The notes under the pieces are model-generated. The model did no database searches and was not told the DNA's origin. It was given only the letters and a program-made list of their open reading frames with translations. This document shows, piece after piece, positions 53,846-62,109 of a stretch of 64,000 nucleotides of DNA (its first letter is position 1; each line of letters starts with the position of its first letter). The translations under genes and the position numbers were made by a program. This stretch comes from Agromyces italicus DSM 16388 (GTDB lineage: Bacteria > Actinomycetota > Actinomycetes > Actinomycetales > Microbacteriaceae), in the NCBI RefSeq assembly GCF_000421545.1, contig NZ_ATXF01000004.1:124001-188000 (forward strand), written 5' to 3'.

Positions 53846-54232
53846 TCAGGCGTCGAAGGTGTTCACCATCGCGAAGGCGGCCCGCTGGAGATAATCCCAC
53901 AGGGTCTCTTCGGCGAGGGGTGGCAATTCGAGCGAGTCGACCGCGGTGCGCATGTGCGCGAGCCAGCGGTCGCGGGCGTCGGGGTTCACCGTGAAGGGCT
54001 GATGGCGCAGTCGCAGGCGCGGGTGGCCGCGCTCCTCGCTGTACGTCGTCGGTCCGCCCCAGTACTGCTCGAGGAAGAGCTGGAGCCGCAGCGCCGCGGG
54101 CCCCAGATCTTCTTCGGGGTACATCGGCTTCAGCACCGGGTCATCGGCGACGCCGCGGTAGAACTCTGCGACGAGCTTCTCGAAGGTCGGCCTGCCGCCG
54201 ACCTGCTCGTAGAACGACTGGATCTCGGTCAT
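53846..54232 (-). CDS. glbO: Truncated haemoglobin, group II (GlbO-like)
   Basis: A 128-residue 2-over-2 globin. FYEQVGGRPTFEKLVAEFYRGV is the family N-terminus, DLGPAALRLQLFLEQYWGGPTTYSEERGHP is typical of trHbO, and the proximal His is in RLRHQPFTV. Conserved Trp (G8) is in RDRWLAHM. Group II globins handle O2, NO or peroxide in actinobacteria. The ATG overlaps the mscS stop by four bases, so the two are translated together. Confidence 0.95.
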   Translation of the reverse strand: MTEIQSFYEQVGGRPTFEKLVAEFYRGVADDPVLKPMYPEEDLGPAALRLQLFLEQYWGGPTTYSEERGHPRLRLRHQPFTVNPDARDRWLAHMRTAVDSLELPPLAEETLWDYLQRAAFAMVNTFDA

Positions 54233-55371
54233 GCTGCGCCTCCGTCGGGCGAGGTCGGGGGCTTCGGCGTCGTTCCTGCGTCGCTCGCGCTGCCGCCCGT
54301 GGTGCGGGGCAGGCGAGGCGCCCGGTTCTTCGGCTTCTTCACGGGCTGCCCCGCGACGACCGAGTTCGGCGCGGTGCGCGGCGGCTTCGCGCCCTTGACG
54401 CGGGTCGCGCCGTCGAAGCCGGTCAGCACGACGCTCGCGAGGCTCGGGAGCTTCAGTTCCATCTCGTCGAGCGCGTGCTTCAATCGCATCCGGAGCTCAC
54501 GGGCGACATCGTCCTTCGCGGAGGACCGCACCTTCATGACGACCCGGAGCACCATCGCCTCGGCCGAGATCGACTCCAGCCCCCAGACCTCGGGCTTCTC
54601 GAGCACGCGCGAACGCCATTTGCCCGAGTGCGCCATCTCGGTCGCGGTGCGAAGCAGCGCGGTCTCGACGGTCTCGACGTCGGCGTCGTAGGGCACGGCG
54701 AGGTCGATGATGACCCGCGCCCAGCCCTGCGACATGTTGCCGACCCGCAGGATCTCGCCGTTGCGGACGAACCAGAGCGTGCCGTTCACGTCGCGGACGG
54801 CCGTGATGCGGATGCGCACCTCTTCGACGATGCCTGTGGCCGGCCCGAGGTCGACGACGTCGCCGACGCCGAGCTGGTCTTCGACGACCATGAACAGACC
54901 GTTGAGCGCGTCTTTCACGATGTTCTGCGCACCGAAGCCGAGGCCGGCGCCGATCGCCGCGGTCAGCAGCGCGAACGAGCCGAGGATCTCGGAGTTGATC
55001 GTGTTCACGACGAGCAGCACGACGACCACGAACAGGGTCACGTTGACGATGTTCGTGAGCACCGTGCCGAGGGTGCGGGTGCGTTGCACGACGCGAACGG
55101 CGGCGAGCGGCGAGGCCTGCAGCGCCTGGGTGTCGGTGACGTCCTGCTTCTTCTTGACGCCGGTGACGATCTGCTTGACGACCCGCTCGATGACGAAGTG
55201 CAGCACCCAGCGGATCAGCAGGGCGATCACGATGATCATCACGATCGAGATCAGCTTGCCGAGCATCACGTCCCAGTTGTCGGCCCAGAACGTCGCGATG
55301 CCCGCCCAGAAATCACCGCTGACCGGGTTCTCTCCGGAATCATCGACGGCGGGCTCTGCAAAACCGAACAT
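54229..55371 (-). CDS. mscS: Small-conductance mechanosensitive channel (MscS family)
   Basis: A 380-residue MscS-type channel that releases solutes in osmotic downshock. Three helices: about residues 33-60, 88-110 and the pore helix TM3 (GSFALLTAAIGAGLGFGAQNIVKDALNGLF, in parts), then the beta domain with EDQLGVGDVVDLG and a cytoplasmic alpha/beta part. A 60-residue Pro/Lys-rich tail ends the protein. ATG at 55371 lies after TAGACT, which begins with the stop of the aminopeptidase gene. Operon with glbO. Confidence 0.93.
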   Translation of the reverse strand: MFGFAEPAVDDSGENPVSGDFWAGIATFWADNWDVMLGKLISIVMIIVIALLIRWVLHFVIERVVKQIVTGVKKKQDVTDTQALQASPLAAVRVVQRTRTLGTVLTNIVNVTLFVVVVLLVVNTINSEILGSFALLTAAIGAGLGFGAQNIVKDALNGLFMVVEDQLGVGDVVDLGPATGIVEEVRIRITAVRDVNGTLWFVRNGEILRVGNMSQGWARVIIDLAVPYDADVETVETALLRTATEMAHSGKWRSRVLEKPEVWGLESISAEAMVLRVVMKVRSSAKDDVARELRMRLKHALDEMELKLPSLASVVLTGFDGATRVKGAKPPRTAPNSVVAGQPVKKPKNRAPRLPRTTGGSASDAGTTPKPPTSPDGGAA

Positions 55372-55379
55372 GGTTGGCA

Positions 55380-55385
55380 AGTCTA
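55380..55385 (-). promoter_or_regulatory. -10 box overlapping the pepN stop codon
   Basis: TAGACT on the minus strand begins with the TAG stop of the aminopeptidase gene and ends eight bases before the ATG at 55371. Confidence 0.45.
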
Positions 55386-57962
55386 CTGAGCCCCACCCGA
55401 GAGCTCGCTGGCATCGCGGGCACGCGCGGCGAGCGCCCGGTCCAGTTCGGCGAGGTGCTCCGAGACGATGCGGTGCATCGACGCCGGTTCGGGGTGCTCG
55501 GCGAGCCAGGCGCGGGTGAGATCGGCGAGCCCGGCGTCGACGATCGGGCTCGGGAAGAGCCGCGTCGAGAGGATGGCCGCCATGTTGTAGGAGCGACCCT
55601 CCCAGACGCCGGGCATCGCGTCGAGGTACTCGTGCGCGACACCGGCGAGGAGCTCGGGGGAGCCCGTACGACGCCAGCCCTCGGCGATCGCGCGCGCCAG
55701 GTCGTTCGACAGGGTCGTGTCGGTCATGGCTCGCCGCCACGCGGCATCCTTCACCGCCTGATCGGGGCGCGCGGCGCGCGCGGTCTCGGCGAGCTGCCGC
55801 CCCTTCGCGGTGTCGTCGGCGGCGAGCGCCGCAGCGAGCTCCGCGTCGTCGCCGGCTCCGAGCGCGGCACGCGCGATCACGATCTCCCAGCGGAGATCGA
55901 GGTCGATCTCGAGCCCGTCGAGCGCGATGGTGCCCTCGAGGAGGCTGCCGAGCACGTCGCCGTGCGCGGCCGTCGTCGCGAGGCGGGTGAAGGCCTTCAC
56001 GAACTGCAACTGCGCATCGGAACCCGCGGGTGCGAGCTCGGCGAGTGCCCAGATCGCGTCCCCCGCCTCGTCGGAGAGGCGTTCGCGGTGCTCGTCGGCG
56101 AGGTAGCGACCGAGGGCGAGCTCGAGCCGGCCGAGGGCGAGCGCGCGGGCCGACGACTGGGTCTCGTGCCCGATCGAGGCGAGCACGAGCCGCACGAACG
56201 CGGCCGCAGGCAGCTCGGCGTCGCGCACGGCGTCCCACGCGGACCCGAGCACGACGGCGCGGGCCACCGGGTCGGCGAGCTCGGCGAGGTGGTGCGCCGC
56301 CGTGTCGAAGGAGTGCGCGTCGAGCCGGACCTTCGCGTACGTGAGGTCGTCGTCGTTCACGAGGAGGAGGTCGGGCTTGGTCTCGCCGACGAGCTCGGGT
56401 AGCTCGGTGCGCGCGCCGTCGACGTCGAGCTCGACGCGGAAGGAGCGGGTCAGACCGGCGTCGCCGAGGACGTAGCCGCCGATGGCGAGACGGTGGGGCC
56501 GCAGGGTCGGATGCGACGGCGCCGCCGTCTGCTCGAGGTGGGCGGCCGTGATCGTGCCCGAAGCATCCTGCTCGACGATCGCACGCAATGTGTTGACGCC
56601 CGCCGTCTCGAGCCAGAGCTGCGACCACCGGGTGAGCTCGCGCCCGCTCGCCCGCTCGAGCTCGTCGAGCAGATCTCGCAGGGTCGCGTTGCCGCCGGCG
56701 TTGGCGGCGAGATATGCGCCGACGCCGCGCTGGAAGGCCTCGAGCCCGACCCACGCGACGAGCTGCTTCAGCACTGAGGCGCCCTTGTCGTAGGTGATGG
56801 CGTCGAAGTTGACCTCGACGTCTTCGAGGTCGCGGATCTCGGCGACGATCGGGTGGGTCGAGGGCAGTTGGTCCTGCTCGGCGGCGTGCGTCTTCTCATC
56901 GCTCGCGAAGGTCGACCAGGCGCCCGTGAACTCGGTGACCTGCGAGGTCGCGAGGGTCGACGCCCACGTCGCGAACGACTCGTTGAGCCACAGGTCGTTC
57001 CACCACTTCATGGTCACCGAGTTGCCGAACCACATGTGGCTGAGCTCGTGCAGCACGACGATCGCGCGCTGCTCGCGACGGGCGTCGGAGACGCGCGAGC
57101 GGAACAGGTACGACTCGTTGAAGGTGACCGCGCCGACGTTCTCCATCGCGCCCCAGTTGTACTCGGGCACGAAGATCTGGTCGTACTTGCCGTACGGGTA
57201 GGGCACGCCGAAAGCCTGCTCGTAGAACGCGAGCCCGGCCTGCACCGTCTGGAACATCATCTCGGGGTCGGCGTACTCGGCGAGCGAGGCGCGGGTGAAG
57301 AGTCCGAGCGGTACCTCGCGGCCGTCGACGCTCGTCGCGGTGCCGCGCCGGCTCGCGTACGGGCCGGCGATGATCGCGACGATGTAGCTCGAGATGACGG
57401 GCCCGGTCTCGAACGCCCAGGTGGCGGCCCGTCCGCCGGCTGAGCTTGTCGAATCCGGGCTCGGCTCGGGCGACGGTGCGTTCGACAGCACGCTCCAGTG
57501 CGATGGCGCGGTGATGGTGAAGCGCACGCCCGCCTTCAGATCGGGCTGGTCGAACACCGCGTAGACGCGATTCGCCTCGGCGACGGCGAACTCGGTGTAC
57601 AGGTAGGTCTCGCCGTCGACCGGGTCGACGAAGCGGTGCAGGCCCTCGCCGCTGTTCGTGTAGCGGGCGTCGGCGACGACGCGCAGCTCGTTCTCGGCGG
57701 CGAGCCCGTCGAGCCTGATGCGGGTGCCGTCGCTCACCTCGGCGGGGTCGAGCGTGCGCCCGTTGAGCACGACCTCGTGCACCCGCTCGGTGCTCGCCTC
57801 GATGAAGGTCGCAGCGCCGGCGACGCCTGTGAACCGGGCCGTCGTCTCGCTGCGGAACGTCTCGCCGTCGCCCGAGAGGTCGAGCACGACCTCGTAGCTC
57901 GCAGAACCGACGGTCGCCGCCCGCTCCTCGGCTTCGATGCGGGTGAGATTGGCAGCAGGCAT
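55383..57962 (-). CDS. pepN: Aminopeptidase N (first copy)
   Basis: M1-family zinc aminopeptidase, 859 residues, complete. ATG at 57962 has AAAGGGATCG upstream. Zinc site HELSH (His305, Glu306, His309) and NESFA (Glu328); the exopeptidase motif WGAMENVG is 40 residues earlier. The C-terminal ERAP1-like helical domain spans about 480-859. A Ser/Pro/Asp insertion around residues 160-180 (PSPEPSPDSTSSAGG) is encoded by a REP-like element. It cleaves N-terminal residues from peptides. A second copy lies at the right edge. Confidence 0.95.
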   Translation of the reverse strand: MPAANLTRIEAEERAATVGSASYEVVLDLSGDGETFRSETTARFTGVAGAATFIEASTERVHEVVLNGRTLDPAEVSDGTRIRLDGLAAENELRVVADARYTNSGEGLHRFVDPVDGETYLYTEFAVAEANRVYAVFDQPDLKAGVRFTITAPSHWSVLSNAPSPEPSPDSTSSAGGRAATWAFETGPVISSYIVAIIAGPYASRRGTATSVDGREVPLGLFTRASLAEYADPEMMFQTVQAGLAFYEQAFGVPYPYGKYDQIFVPEYNWGAMENVGAVTFNESYLFRSRVSDARREQRAIVVLHELSHMWFGNSVTMKWWNDLWLNESFATWASTLATSQVTEFTGAWSTFASDEKTHAAEQDQLPSTHPIVAEIRDLEDVEVNFDAITYDKGASVLKQLVAWVGLEAFQRGVGAYLAANAGGNATLRDLLDELERASGRELTRWSQLWLETAGVNTLRAIVEQDASGTITAAHLEQTAAPSHPTLRPHRLAIGGYVLGDAGLTRSFRVELDVDGARTELPELVGETKPDLLLVNDDDLTYAKVRLDAHSFDTAAHHLAELADPVARAVVLGSAWDAVRDAELPAAAFVRLVLASIGHETQSSARALALGRLELALGRYLADEHRERLSDEAGDAIWALAELAPAGSDAQLQFVKAFTRLATTAAHGDVLGSLLEGTIALDGLEIDLDLRWEIVIARAALGAGDDAELAAALAADDTAKGRQLAETARAARPDQAVKDAAWRRAMTDTTLSNDLARAIAEGWRRTGSPELLAGVAHEYLDAMPGVWEGRSYNMAAILSTRLFPSPIVDAGLADLTRAWLAEHPEPASMHRIVSEHLAELDRALAARARDASELSGGAQ
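57438..57456. repeat. REP-like element inside pepN
   Basis: GGATTCGACAAGCTCAGCC on the minus strand matches the TTCGACAAGCTCAG core of repeats widespread between genes of Microbacteriaceae; here it is inside the coding sequence. Confidence 0.6.
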
Positions 57963-57995
57963 GGACGATCCCTTTCGTGACGAGTGCGCTCAGCA

Positions 57996-58001
57996 AGCCT
58001 A
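57996..58001 (-). promoter_or_regulatory. Possible -10 box of pepN
   Basis: TAGGCT on the minus strand, 33 bases before the ATG; the leader carries a Shine-Dalgarno. Confidence 0.35.
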
Positions 58002-58030
58002 GCGAGCACGCTCCGGTGGGCGAGGAGGGG

Positions 58031-58096
58031 CGACGAAGGAGCACGCGTCTCGAGACCCGCCGCGAGGCCTCGGGATCCTCCTCCCTCGCTACTCGA
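58031..58096. repeat. REP-like palindromic element
   Basis: Imperfect palindrome with GTCTCGAGAC and flanking CGACGAAGGAGC and CTCGCTACTCGAC arms, related to the element at 62029-62098. It includes the stop codon of the response-regulator gene (58089-58091). Confidence 0.6.
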
Positions 58097-58799
58097 CGGC
58101 CGGGCGCATCCCGTGCTCGTACGCGATGATGACGAGCTGCACGCGGTCGCGTGCGCCGAGCTTCTGGAGAACCCGGCCGACGTGCGTCTTCACCGTGGAC
58201 TCGGAGAGGAAGAAGCGTTGGGCGAGCTCGGTGTTGTTGAGACCCTCGGCGATCGCCTCCAGGATCTCGCGCTCACGGGCGGTGAGCACGTCGAGCGGGC
58301 TGGGCACGCTCGCCGCCGCGGAGTGGGCGTCGGGTCCACCCGGGAGATCCTCGGCGAACAGTTCGAGCATGCGCCTGGTGACCCGCGGTGAGAGGGCGGC
58401 CTCGCCCGCGTGCACCGTGCGGATCGCGGTCACGAGCTCGTGCGGACGCACGTCCTTCAGCAGGAATCCGCTCGCGCCGGAACGGATCGCCGCGAACGCG
58501 TACTCGTCGAGGTCGAAGGTGGTGAGCACGATGATGCGGGTCTCGGGATGTCTCGCGCTCAGCTCAGCGGTCGCGGCGATGCCGTCCATGCCCGGCATGC
58601 GCACGTCCATCAGCAGGACGTCGACCTCGGTCGTGTCGACCAGTTCGAGCGCGGCGCGGCCGTCGGCAGCCTCCCCGACCACGTCGATGCCCGGCTCGGC
58701 GTCGAGCACGAGTCGGAATCCGGTGCGCACGAGCGCCTGATCGTCGATGAGACCGACGCGGATCGGCCGGCCGGTCGGTTGATCTGCGGCATAGGTCAT
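58089..58799 (-). CDS. Response regulator, NarL/LuxR family
   Basis: A 236-residue two-component regulator. The receiver has DDQ near residue 20, the phosphorylated Asp in LLMDVRMPGMDG, Thr in VLTTFDLDEY and Lys in FLLKDVRP. The LuxR helix-turn-helix LTAREREILEAIAEGLNNTELA ... STVKTHVGRVLQKLGARDR is at residues about 160-220. It overlaps the sensor-kinase gene by four bases. The stop codon is at the edge of a REP-like element (GTCGAGTAGCGAG). It most likely regulates the ABC transporter in its own operon. Confidence 0.95.
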   Translation of the reverse strand: MTYAADQPTGRPIRVGLIDDQALVRTGFRLVLDAEPGIDVVGEAADGRAALELVDTTEVDVLLMDVRMPGMDGIAATAELSARHPETRIIVLTTFDLDEYAFAAIRSGASGFLLKDVRPHELVTAIRTVHAGEAALSPRVTRRMLELFAEDLPGGPDAHSAAASVPSPLDVLTAREREILEAIAEGLNNTELAQRFFLSESTVKTHVGRVLQKLGARDRVQLVIIAYEHGMRPAVE

Positions 58800-60154
58800 T
58801 CGGCGTCGTCCTTCGCGGTGTCGTCGGGGGAGTCGTGCGAGGTGCTTCTCGGTGCATTGCGGGGGAGCGCGGTCGCCTCGGGATGCCCGAGCACCGCGTG
58901 CAGGCGCCAGCCGCGTCCAGGTCGGGGTCCGGCTTCGAGCGTGCCGCCGTACAGCGCGGCTCGCTCGCGGAGCCCGGCGAGCCCCCGACCTGCGCCGCGA
59001 GTCGTGGTCACGCCATCGCCGCTGTACGGCGCATCGTCGTCGATCGTGATCTCGACGCCGTCGGCGCCATGCGCGACAAGTACGTCGACCTGGTGCGCGC
59101 GTCCGCCGTGGCGGAGCGCGTTCGTCAGGCCCTCCTGCACGATCCGGTAGACCGCGAGGCCCGTGGCGGCGTCGGCGGCGGGCGCTCCGACGGTGGTGAG
59201 AGTCACCGGCATCCCGGTGTCGCGGAACCCCTCGATGAGCTCGGGCAGGGCTCCGAGGCCGGGCTGCGGTGCGAGCCCGGCGGGTTCGGAGTCGGGCCCG
59301 GTGAGCACCCCGAGCATCCGGCGCATCTCGCCGAGCGCGTCTCGGCCGGTCTCCGCGACGCTCCGCATCACCTCGGCGGCGCGCTCGGGGTCGCGTGCGA
59401 CGGTCGCCGCCGACCCGTCGGCGAGCGTCACCATGACGGTGAGGCCGTGGGAGACGATGTCGTGGAGCTCGCGGGCGATTCGGGCGCGCTCGGCGATCGC
59501 GGCGAGCTGCGCCTGCTGGTCGCGCTCCCTCGCGAGGTCGTGCGCGCGGGCGATGAGCGCGTCGAGGTATCGGCGGCGGTTGCCGACGGTCACGCCGATG
59601 AGGGTCGCGATCAGCATCACCACGGCGTATTGCGACGATGCGGCGACCGGGCCGATCTCGAGTTCGGGTCGGCCGAACGCGGGGTCGGTCGCCATCCAGA
59701 CCGCCAGGTAGGCGGCGGCCGTCGAGGCCACGACCGAGCCGGCGTAGCCGACCCAGGCCGATTTCGTCGACCGGTAGACCCCGAGCCCGTAGAGGGCGAA
59801 CAGCATCGGGTAGACGTCGACCGCGCCGAACGAGTACACCATGAAGCAGATGAGCCACGCGACGCCCATCACGAGCCACGGGCGGCTGCGCCGGAACAAC
59901 AGCAGCGCCGCCCCGCCCAGCGCGATCCCGACGAGCTGCAGCAGCGTCGACCAGAGCGGAGGTTCGGGGGAGTCGGTCGCCATCACGATCGCCCCGATGA
60001 ACGTCGGGATGACGTAGGCCGCGGCGATGAGCGAGTCGGCGAGGCGCGGATGCCTCGCCCAGAACTGCCGGATCACGCCCGGGGGCTTCGGCAGACGCAG
60101 TTCTCCCCCGGCCGCAGAAGCCGGGCGGCCGGGGGAGAACGGTGCTTCCGTCAT
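58796..60154 (-). CDS. Sensor histidine kinase (HPK7, NarL-type)
   Basis: A 452-residue sensor kinase. The N-terminal 200 residues hold about six helices with almost no extracellular loop, as in intramembrane-sensing kinases linked to ABC exporters. The H-box is ERARIARELHDIVSHGL near residue 230; N-box YRIVQEGLTNALRHGG; G-box GAGRGLAGLRERAALYGG. The C-terminal tail is Ser/Asp-rich. TAGAGT seven bases before the ATG overlaps the stop of the permease gene. It phosphorylates the regulator next to it. Confidence 0.94.
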   Translation of the reverse strand: MTEAPFSPGRPASAAGGELRLPKPPGVIRQFWARHPRLADSLIAAAYVIPTFIGAIVMATDSPEPPLWSTLLQLVGIALGGAALLLFRRSRPWLVMGVAWLICFMVYSFGAVDVYPMLFALYGLGVYRSTKSAWVGYAGSVVASTAAAYLAVWMATDPAFGRPELEIGPVAASSQYAVVMLIATLIGVTVGNRRRYLDALIARAHDLARERDQQAQLAAIAERARIARELHDIVSHGLTVMVTLADGSAATVARDPERAAEVMRSVAETGRDALGEMRRMLGVLTGPDSEPAGLAPQPGLGALPELIEGFRDTGMPVTLTTVGAPAADAATGLAVYRIVQEGLTNALRHGGRAHQVDVLVAHGADGVEITIDDDAPYSGDGVTTTRGAGRGLAGLRERAALYGGTLEAGPRPGRGWRLHAVLGHPEATALPRNAPRSTSHDSPDDTAKDDAE

Positions 60155-60161
60155 AGGCAGG

Positions 60162-60167
60162 ACTCTA
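60162..60167 (-). promoter_or_regulatory. -10 box overlapping the ABC-permease stop codon
   Basis: TAGAGT on the minus strand begins with the permease TAG stop (60165-60167) and ends seven bases before the kinase ATG. It could give the kinase-regulator pair its own leaderless transcript. Confidence 0.45.
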
Positions 60168-61031
60168 CGCGTCCCTGCGCTTCAGGAGCACGGCTGCGCC
60201 GGCGAGGGAGACCCCCACCCACGCCAGCACGATCAGGAGGCTCTGCCACGCGTTCGGACCGACGATCGTCGACTCGTCCGCGCCGATCCCCATGAACATC
60301 GTCATTCCCGCGTTCGGGAGCAGGTACGGGGCGGCGTCGTGCGCCCAGTCGGCCGGAATGAGTTGCAGCACGATCGGCAGCAGCAGCAGGATGCCGAGCA
60401 CGGTGGCGATGCCGCCCGCGCTCGATCGGAGCATCGCGCCCACGCCGAGCGCGAACACCGCGACGAGAGCGAGGTAGAGCGCACCGCCCGCGAGTGTGAG
60501 GAGCGTGTTCGCGTCGAAGAACTCGAGCTCGGTGCCGAACACGATCGACGAGGTCAGGTACGCGCCGAGGTTGGCGAGCATCCCGACGACGAAGGTGGCG
60601 ACGAACAGCACGACGCCCTTGGCGGCGAGCGCCGGCAGGCGCTTCGGCACGGCCGTGAGGGTCGAGCGGATCATGCCGGTCGAGTACTCGCCGCTGATGA
60701 CGAGCACCCCGAGCACGCCGACGACGAGCTGACCGAAGTAGACGCCGAACGTCGAGGCCTGCATGACGAGCTCGTGCGTCTGCTCGAACGGCAGCGGGCC
60801 GCCGTCGATCTCCTCCCCGCTGCTCATGCCGACCATGCTGAGCGACATCAGCAGGGCCATGCCGAGTGAGATCGCGATGACGATGAGGTACGACCAGACG
60901 GTCGAGCGCAGGCTCCGCAGCTTGATCCACTCGGAGCGCAGCACACCGCCGAAGGTGAGGCGCCCCCGCTGGTTGAGCCCGTCGACACCACCCTGTGAAG
61001 GGTGGGTCGCAGTGGGGGTGATCGTGGTCAT
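60165..61031 (-). CDS. ABC-2 type transporter permease
   Basis: A 288-residue membrane protein with about six helices. GGVLRSEWIKLRSLRSTVWSYLI at the N-terminus is the start of ABC-2/YhfK-like permeases of actinobacteria; VISGEYSTGMIRSTLTAVPKR is the conserved cytoplasmic loop (SGEYxxG). It pairs with the ATPase, whose stop overlaps its ATG. Substrate unknown; similar systems export antimicrobial peptides or lipids. Confidence 0.92.
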   Translation of the reverse strand: MTTITPTATHPSQGGVDGLNQRGRLTFGGVLRSEWIKLRSLRSTVWSYLIVIAISLGMALLMSLSMVGMSSGEEIDGGPLPFEQTHELVMQASTFGVYFGQLVVGVLGVLVISGEYSTGMIRSTLTAVPKRLPALAAKGVVLFVATFVVGMLANLGAYLTSSIVFGTELEFFDANTLLTLAGGALYLALVAVFALGVGAMLRSSAGGIATVLGILLLLPIVLQLIPADWAHDAAPYLLPNAGMTMFMGIGADESTIVGPNAWQSLLIVLAWVGVSLAGAAVLLKRRDA

Positions 61032-61939
61032 CGGACGGCCTCCGTACGGTATTCGACGACGCCGGCCGTGAGGGCCATGTAGGCCTCTTCGAGCGACGCG
61101 TTCTGCGGGGTGAGTTCGTGGATCGCGAGCCCGTGCTGGGCTGCGAGGTCGCCGATGCCGGATGCCTCGACTCCCGTCACCTCGAGCAGGCCCGCCTCCG
61201 AGCGGATCACGGCCACCTCGGGCGCGGCGAGCAGCTCGGCCAGCTGCGAGGCGTGCGGTGAGCGCACGCGCACCCGGGGTCGCGTGCCGCCCTCGATGAT
61301 GTCGGCCACAGGCGCGTCGGCGATGATCTCGCCACGTCCGAGCACGATCAGGTGGTCGGCGGTCTGCGACATCTCGCTCATGAGGTGCGAGGAGAGGAAG
61401 ACCGTACGGCCCTCGCCCGCGAGATGGCGCACGAACTGGCGCACCCAGAGCACGCCCTCCGGGTCGAGGCCGTTGACCGGCTCGTCGAGGATGAGCGTCG
61501 ACGGGTCGCCGAGCATGGCCGCTGCGATGCCGAGCCGCTGGCCCATACCGAGCGAGAAGCCGCCGACGCGCTTGCGGGCGACCGACTCGAGGCCGGTGAG
61601 CTCGATGACCTCGCGCACGCGTCGCTTGCCGATGCCGTGGGTCGCCGCCATCGCGAGCAGGTGGTTCTCGGCGGTGCGACCGGTGTGCACCGCCTTCGCG
61701 TCGAGCAGCGCGCCGACCTCGTGCAGCGGCGCCCGCGACGCGGCGAACGGCTTGCCGCCGACGGCGACCGTGCCGGAGGTGGGCCGGTCGAGTCCGACGA
61801 TCATGCGCATCGTGGTCGACTTGCCGGCGCCGTTCGGCCCGAGGAACCCGGTCACTTGACCGGGCCGCACGGTGAAGGTGATGTCATTGACGGCGGTTTT
61901 CGCGCCGTAGCGCTTGGTGAGCGCGGTTGCGGTGATCAT
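61028..61939 (-). CDS. ABC transporter ATP-binding protein
   Basis: A 303-residue ATPase. Walker A GPNGAGKST, Q-loop GALLDAKAVH, signature FSLGMGQRLGIAAA, Walker B LILDEPVNGLDP and switch FLSSHLMSEM. The C-terminal 80 residues form the regulatory extension of the NatA/YhcH class. The ATG at 61939 lies after TAACGT with seven bases between. First gene of the operon ATPase-permease-kinase-regulator, a layout usual for systems that sense and expel cell-envelope-active compounds. Confidence 0.94.
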   Translation of the reverse strand: MITATALTKRYGAKTAVNDITFTVRPGQVTGFLGPNGAGKSTTMRMIVGLDRPTSGTVAVGGKPFAASRAPLHEVGALLDAKAVHTGRTAENHLLAMAATHGIGKRRVREVIELTGLESVARKRVGGFSLGMGQRLGIAAAMLGDPSTLILDEPVNGLDPEGVLWVRQFVRHLAGEGRTVFLSSHLMSEMSQTADHLIVLGRGEIIADAPVADIIEGGTRPRVRVRSPHASQLAELLAAPEVAVIRSEAGLLEVTGVEASGIGDLAAQHGLAIHELTPQNASLEEAYMALTAGVVEYRTEAVR

Positions 61940-61946
61940 GTCTTCG

Positions 61947-61952
61947 ACGTTA
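61947..61952 (-). promoter_or_regulatory. -10 box, leaderless-type, for ABC operon
   Basis: TAACGT on the minus strand, seven bases before the ATG at 61939. Confidence 0.5.
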
Positions 61953-62007
61953 CGGATGCCGCCGCCTGCGGCGCATCCGCCGCGGGAATGGTTCGGAGCG
62001 GCGGTGG

Positions 62008-62025
62008 GTGGTACCGGGGTACCAC
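62008..62025. promoter_or_regulatory. Perfect palindrome, candidate operator of the ABC operon
   Basis: GTGGTACC-GG-GGTACCAC, perfect 8-base arms, 56-73 bases upstream of the -10 box of the ABC-transporter operon. A plausible binding site for the LuxR-type regulator encoded in that operon. Confidence 0.5.
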
Positions 62026-62028
62026 GTC

Positions 62029-62098
62029 GGTCGAGTAGCGAAGCGTATCGAGACCACCCGGGAGTGGTCTCGATACGCTCCTTCGTCGCTACTCGACC
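62029..62098. repeat. Large REP-like palindrome
   Basis: Arms GGTCGAGTAGCGAAGCGTAT... (62029-62057) and the reverse complement (62064-62098, small mismatched stretch) around CCCGGG. It lies between the aminopeptidase stop and the ABC operon promoter, so it probably also stops transcription from the aminopeptidase gene. Confidence 0.75.
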
Positions 62099-62109
62099 GA
62101 CCTGGTGCG

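Noticed and set aside
62029-62098. Palindrome considered as an insertion-sequence end or att site
   Set aside because: No transposase or integrase is nearby and no target duplication is seen; the same sequence family appears at several intergenic sites.
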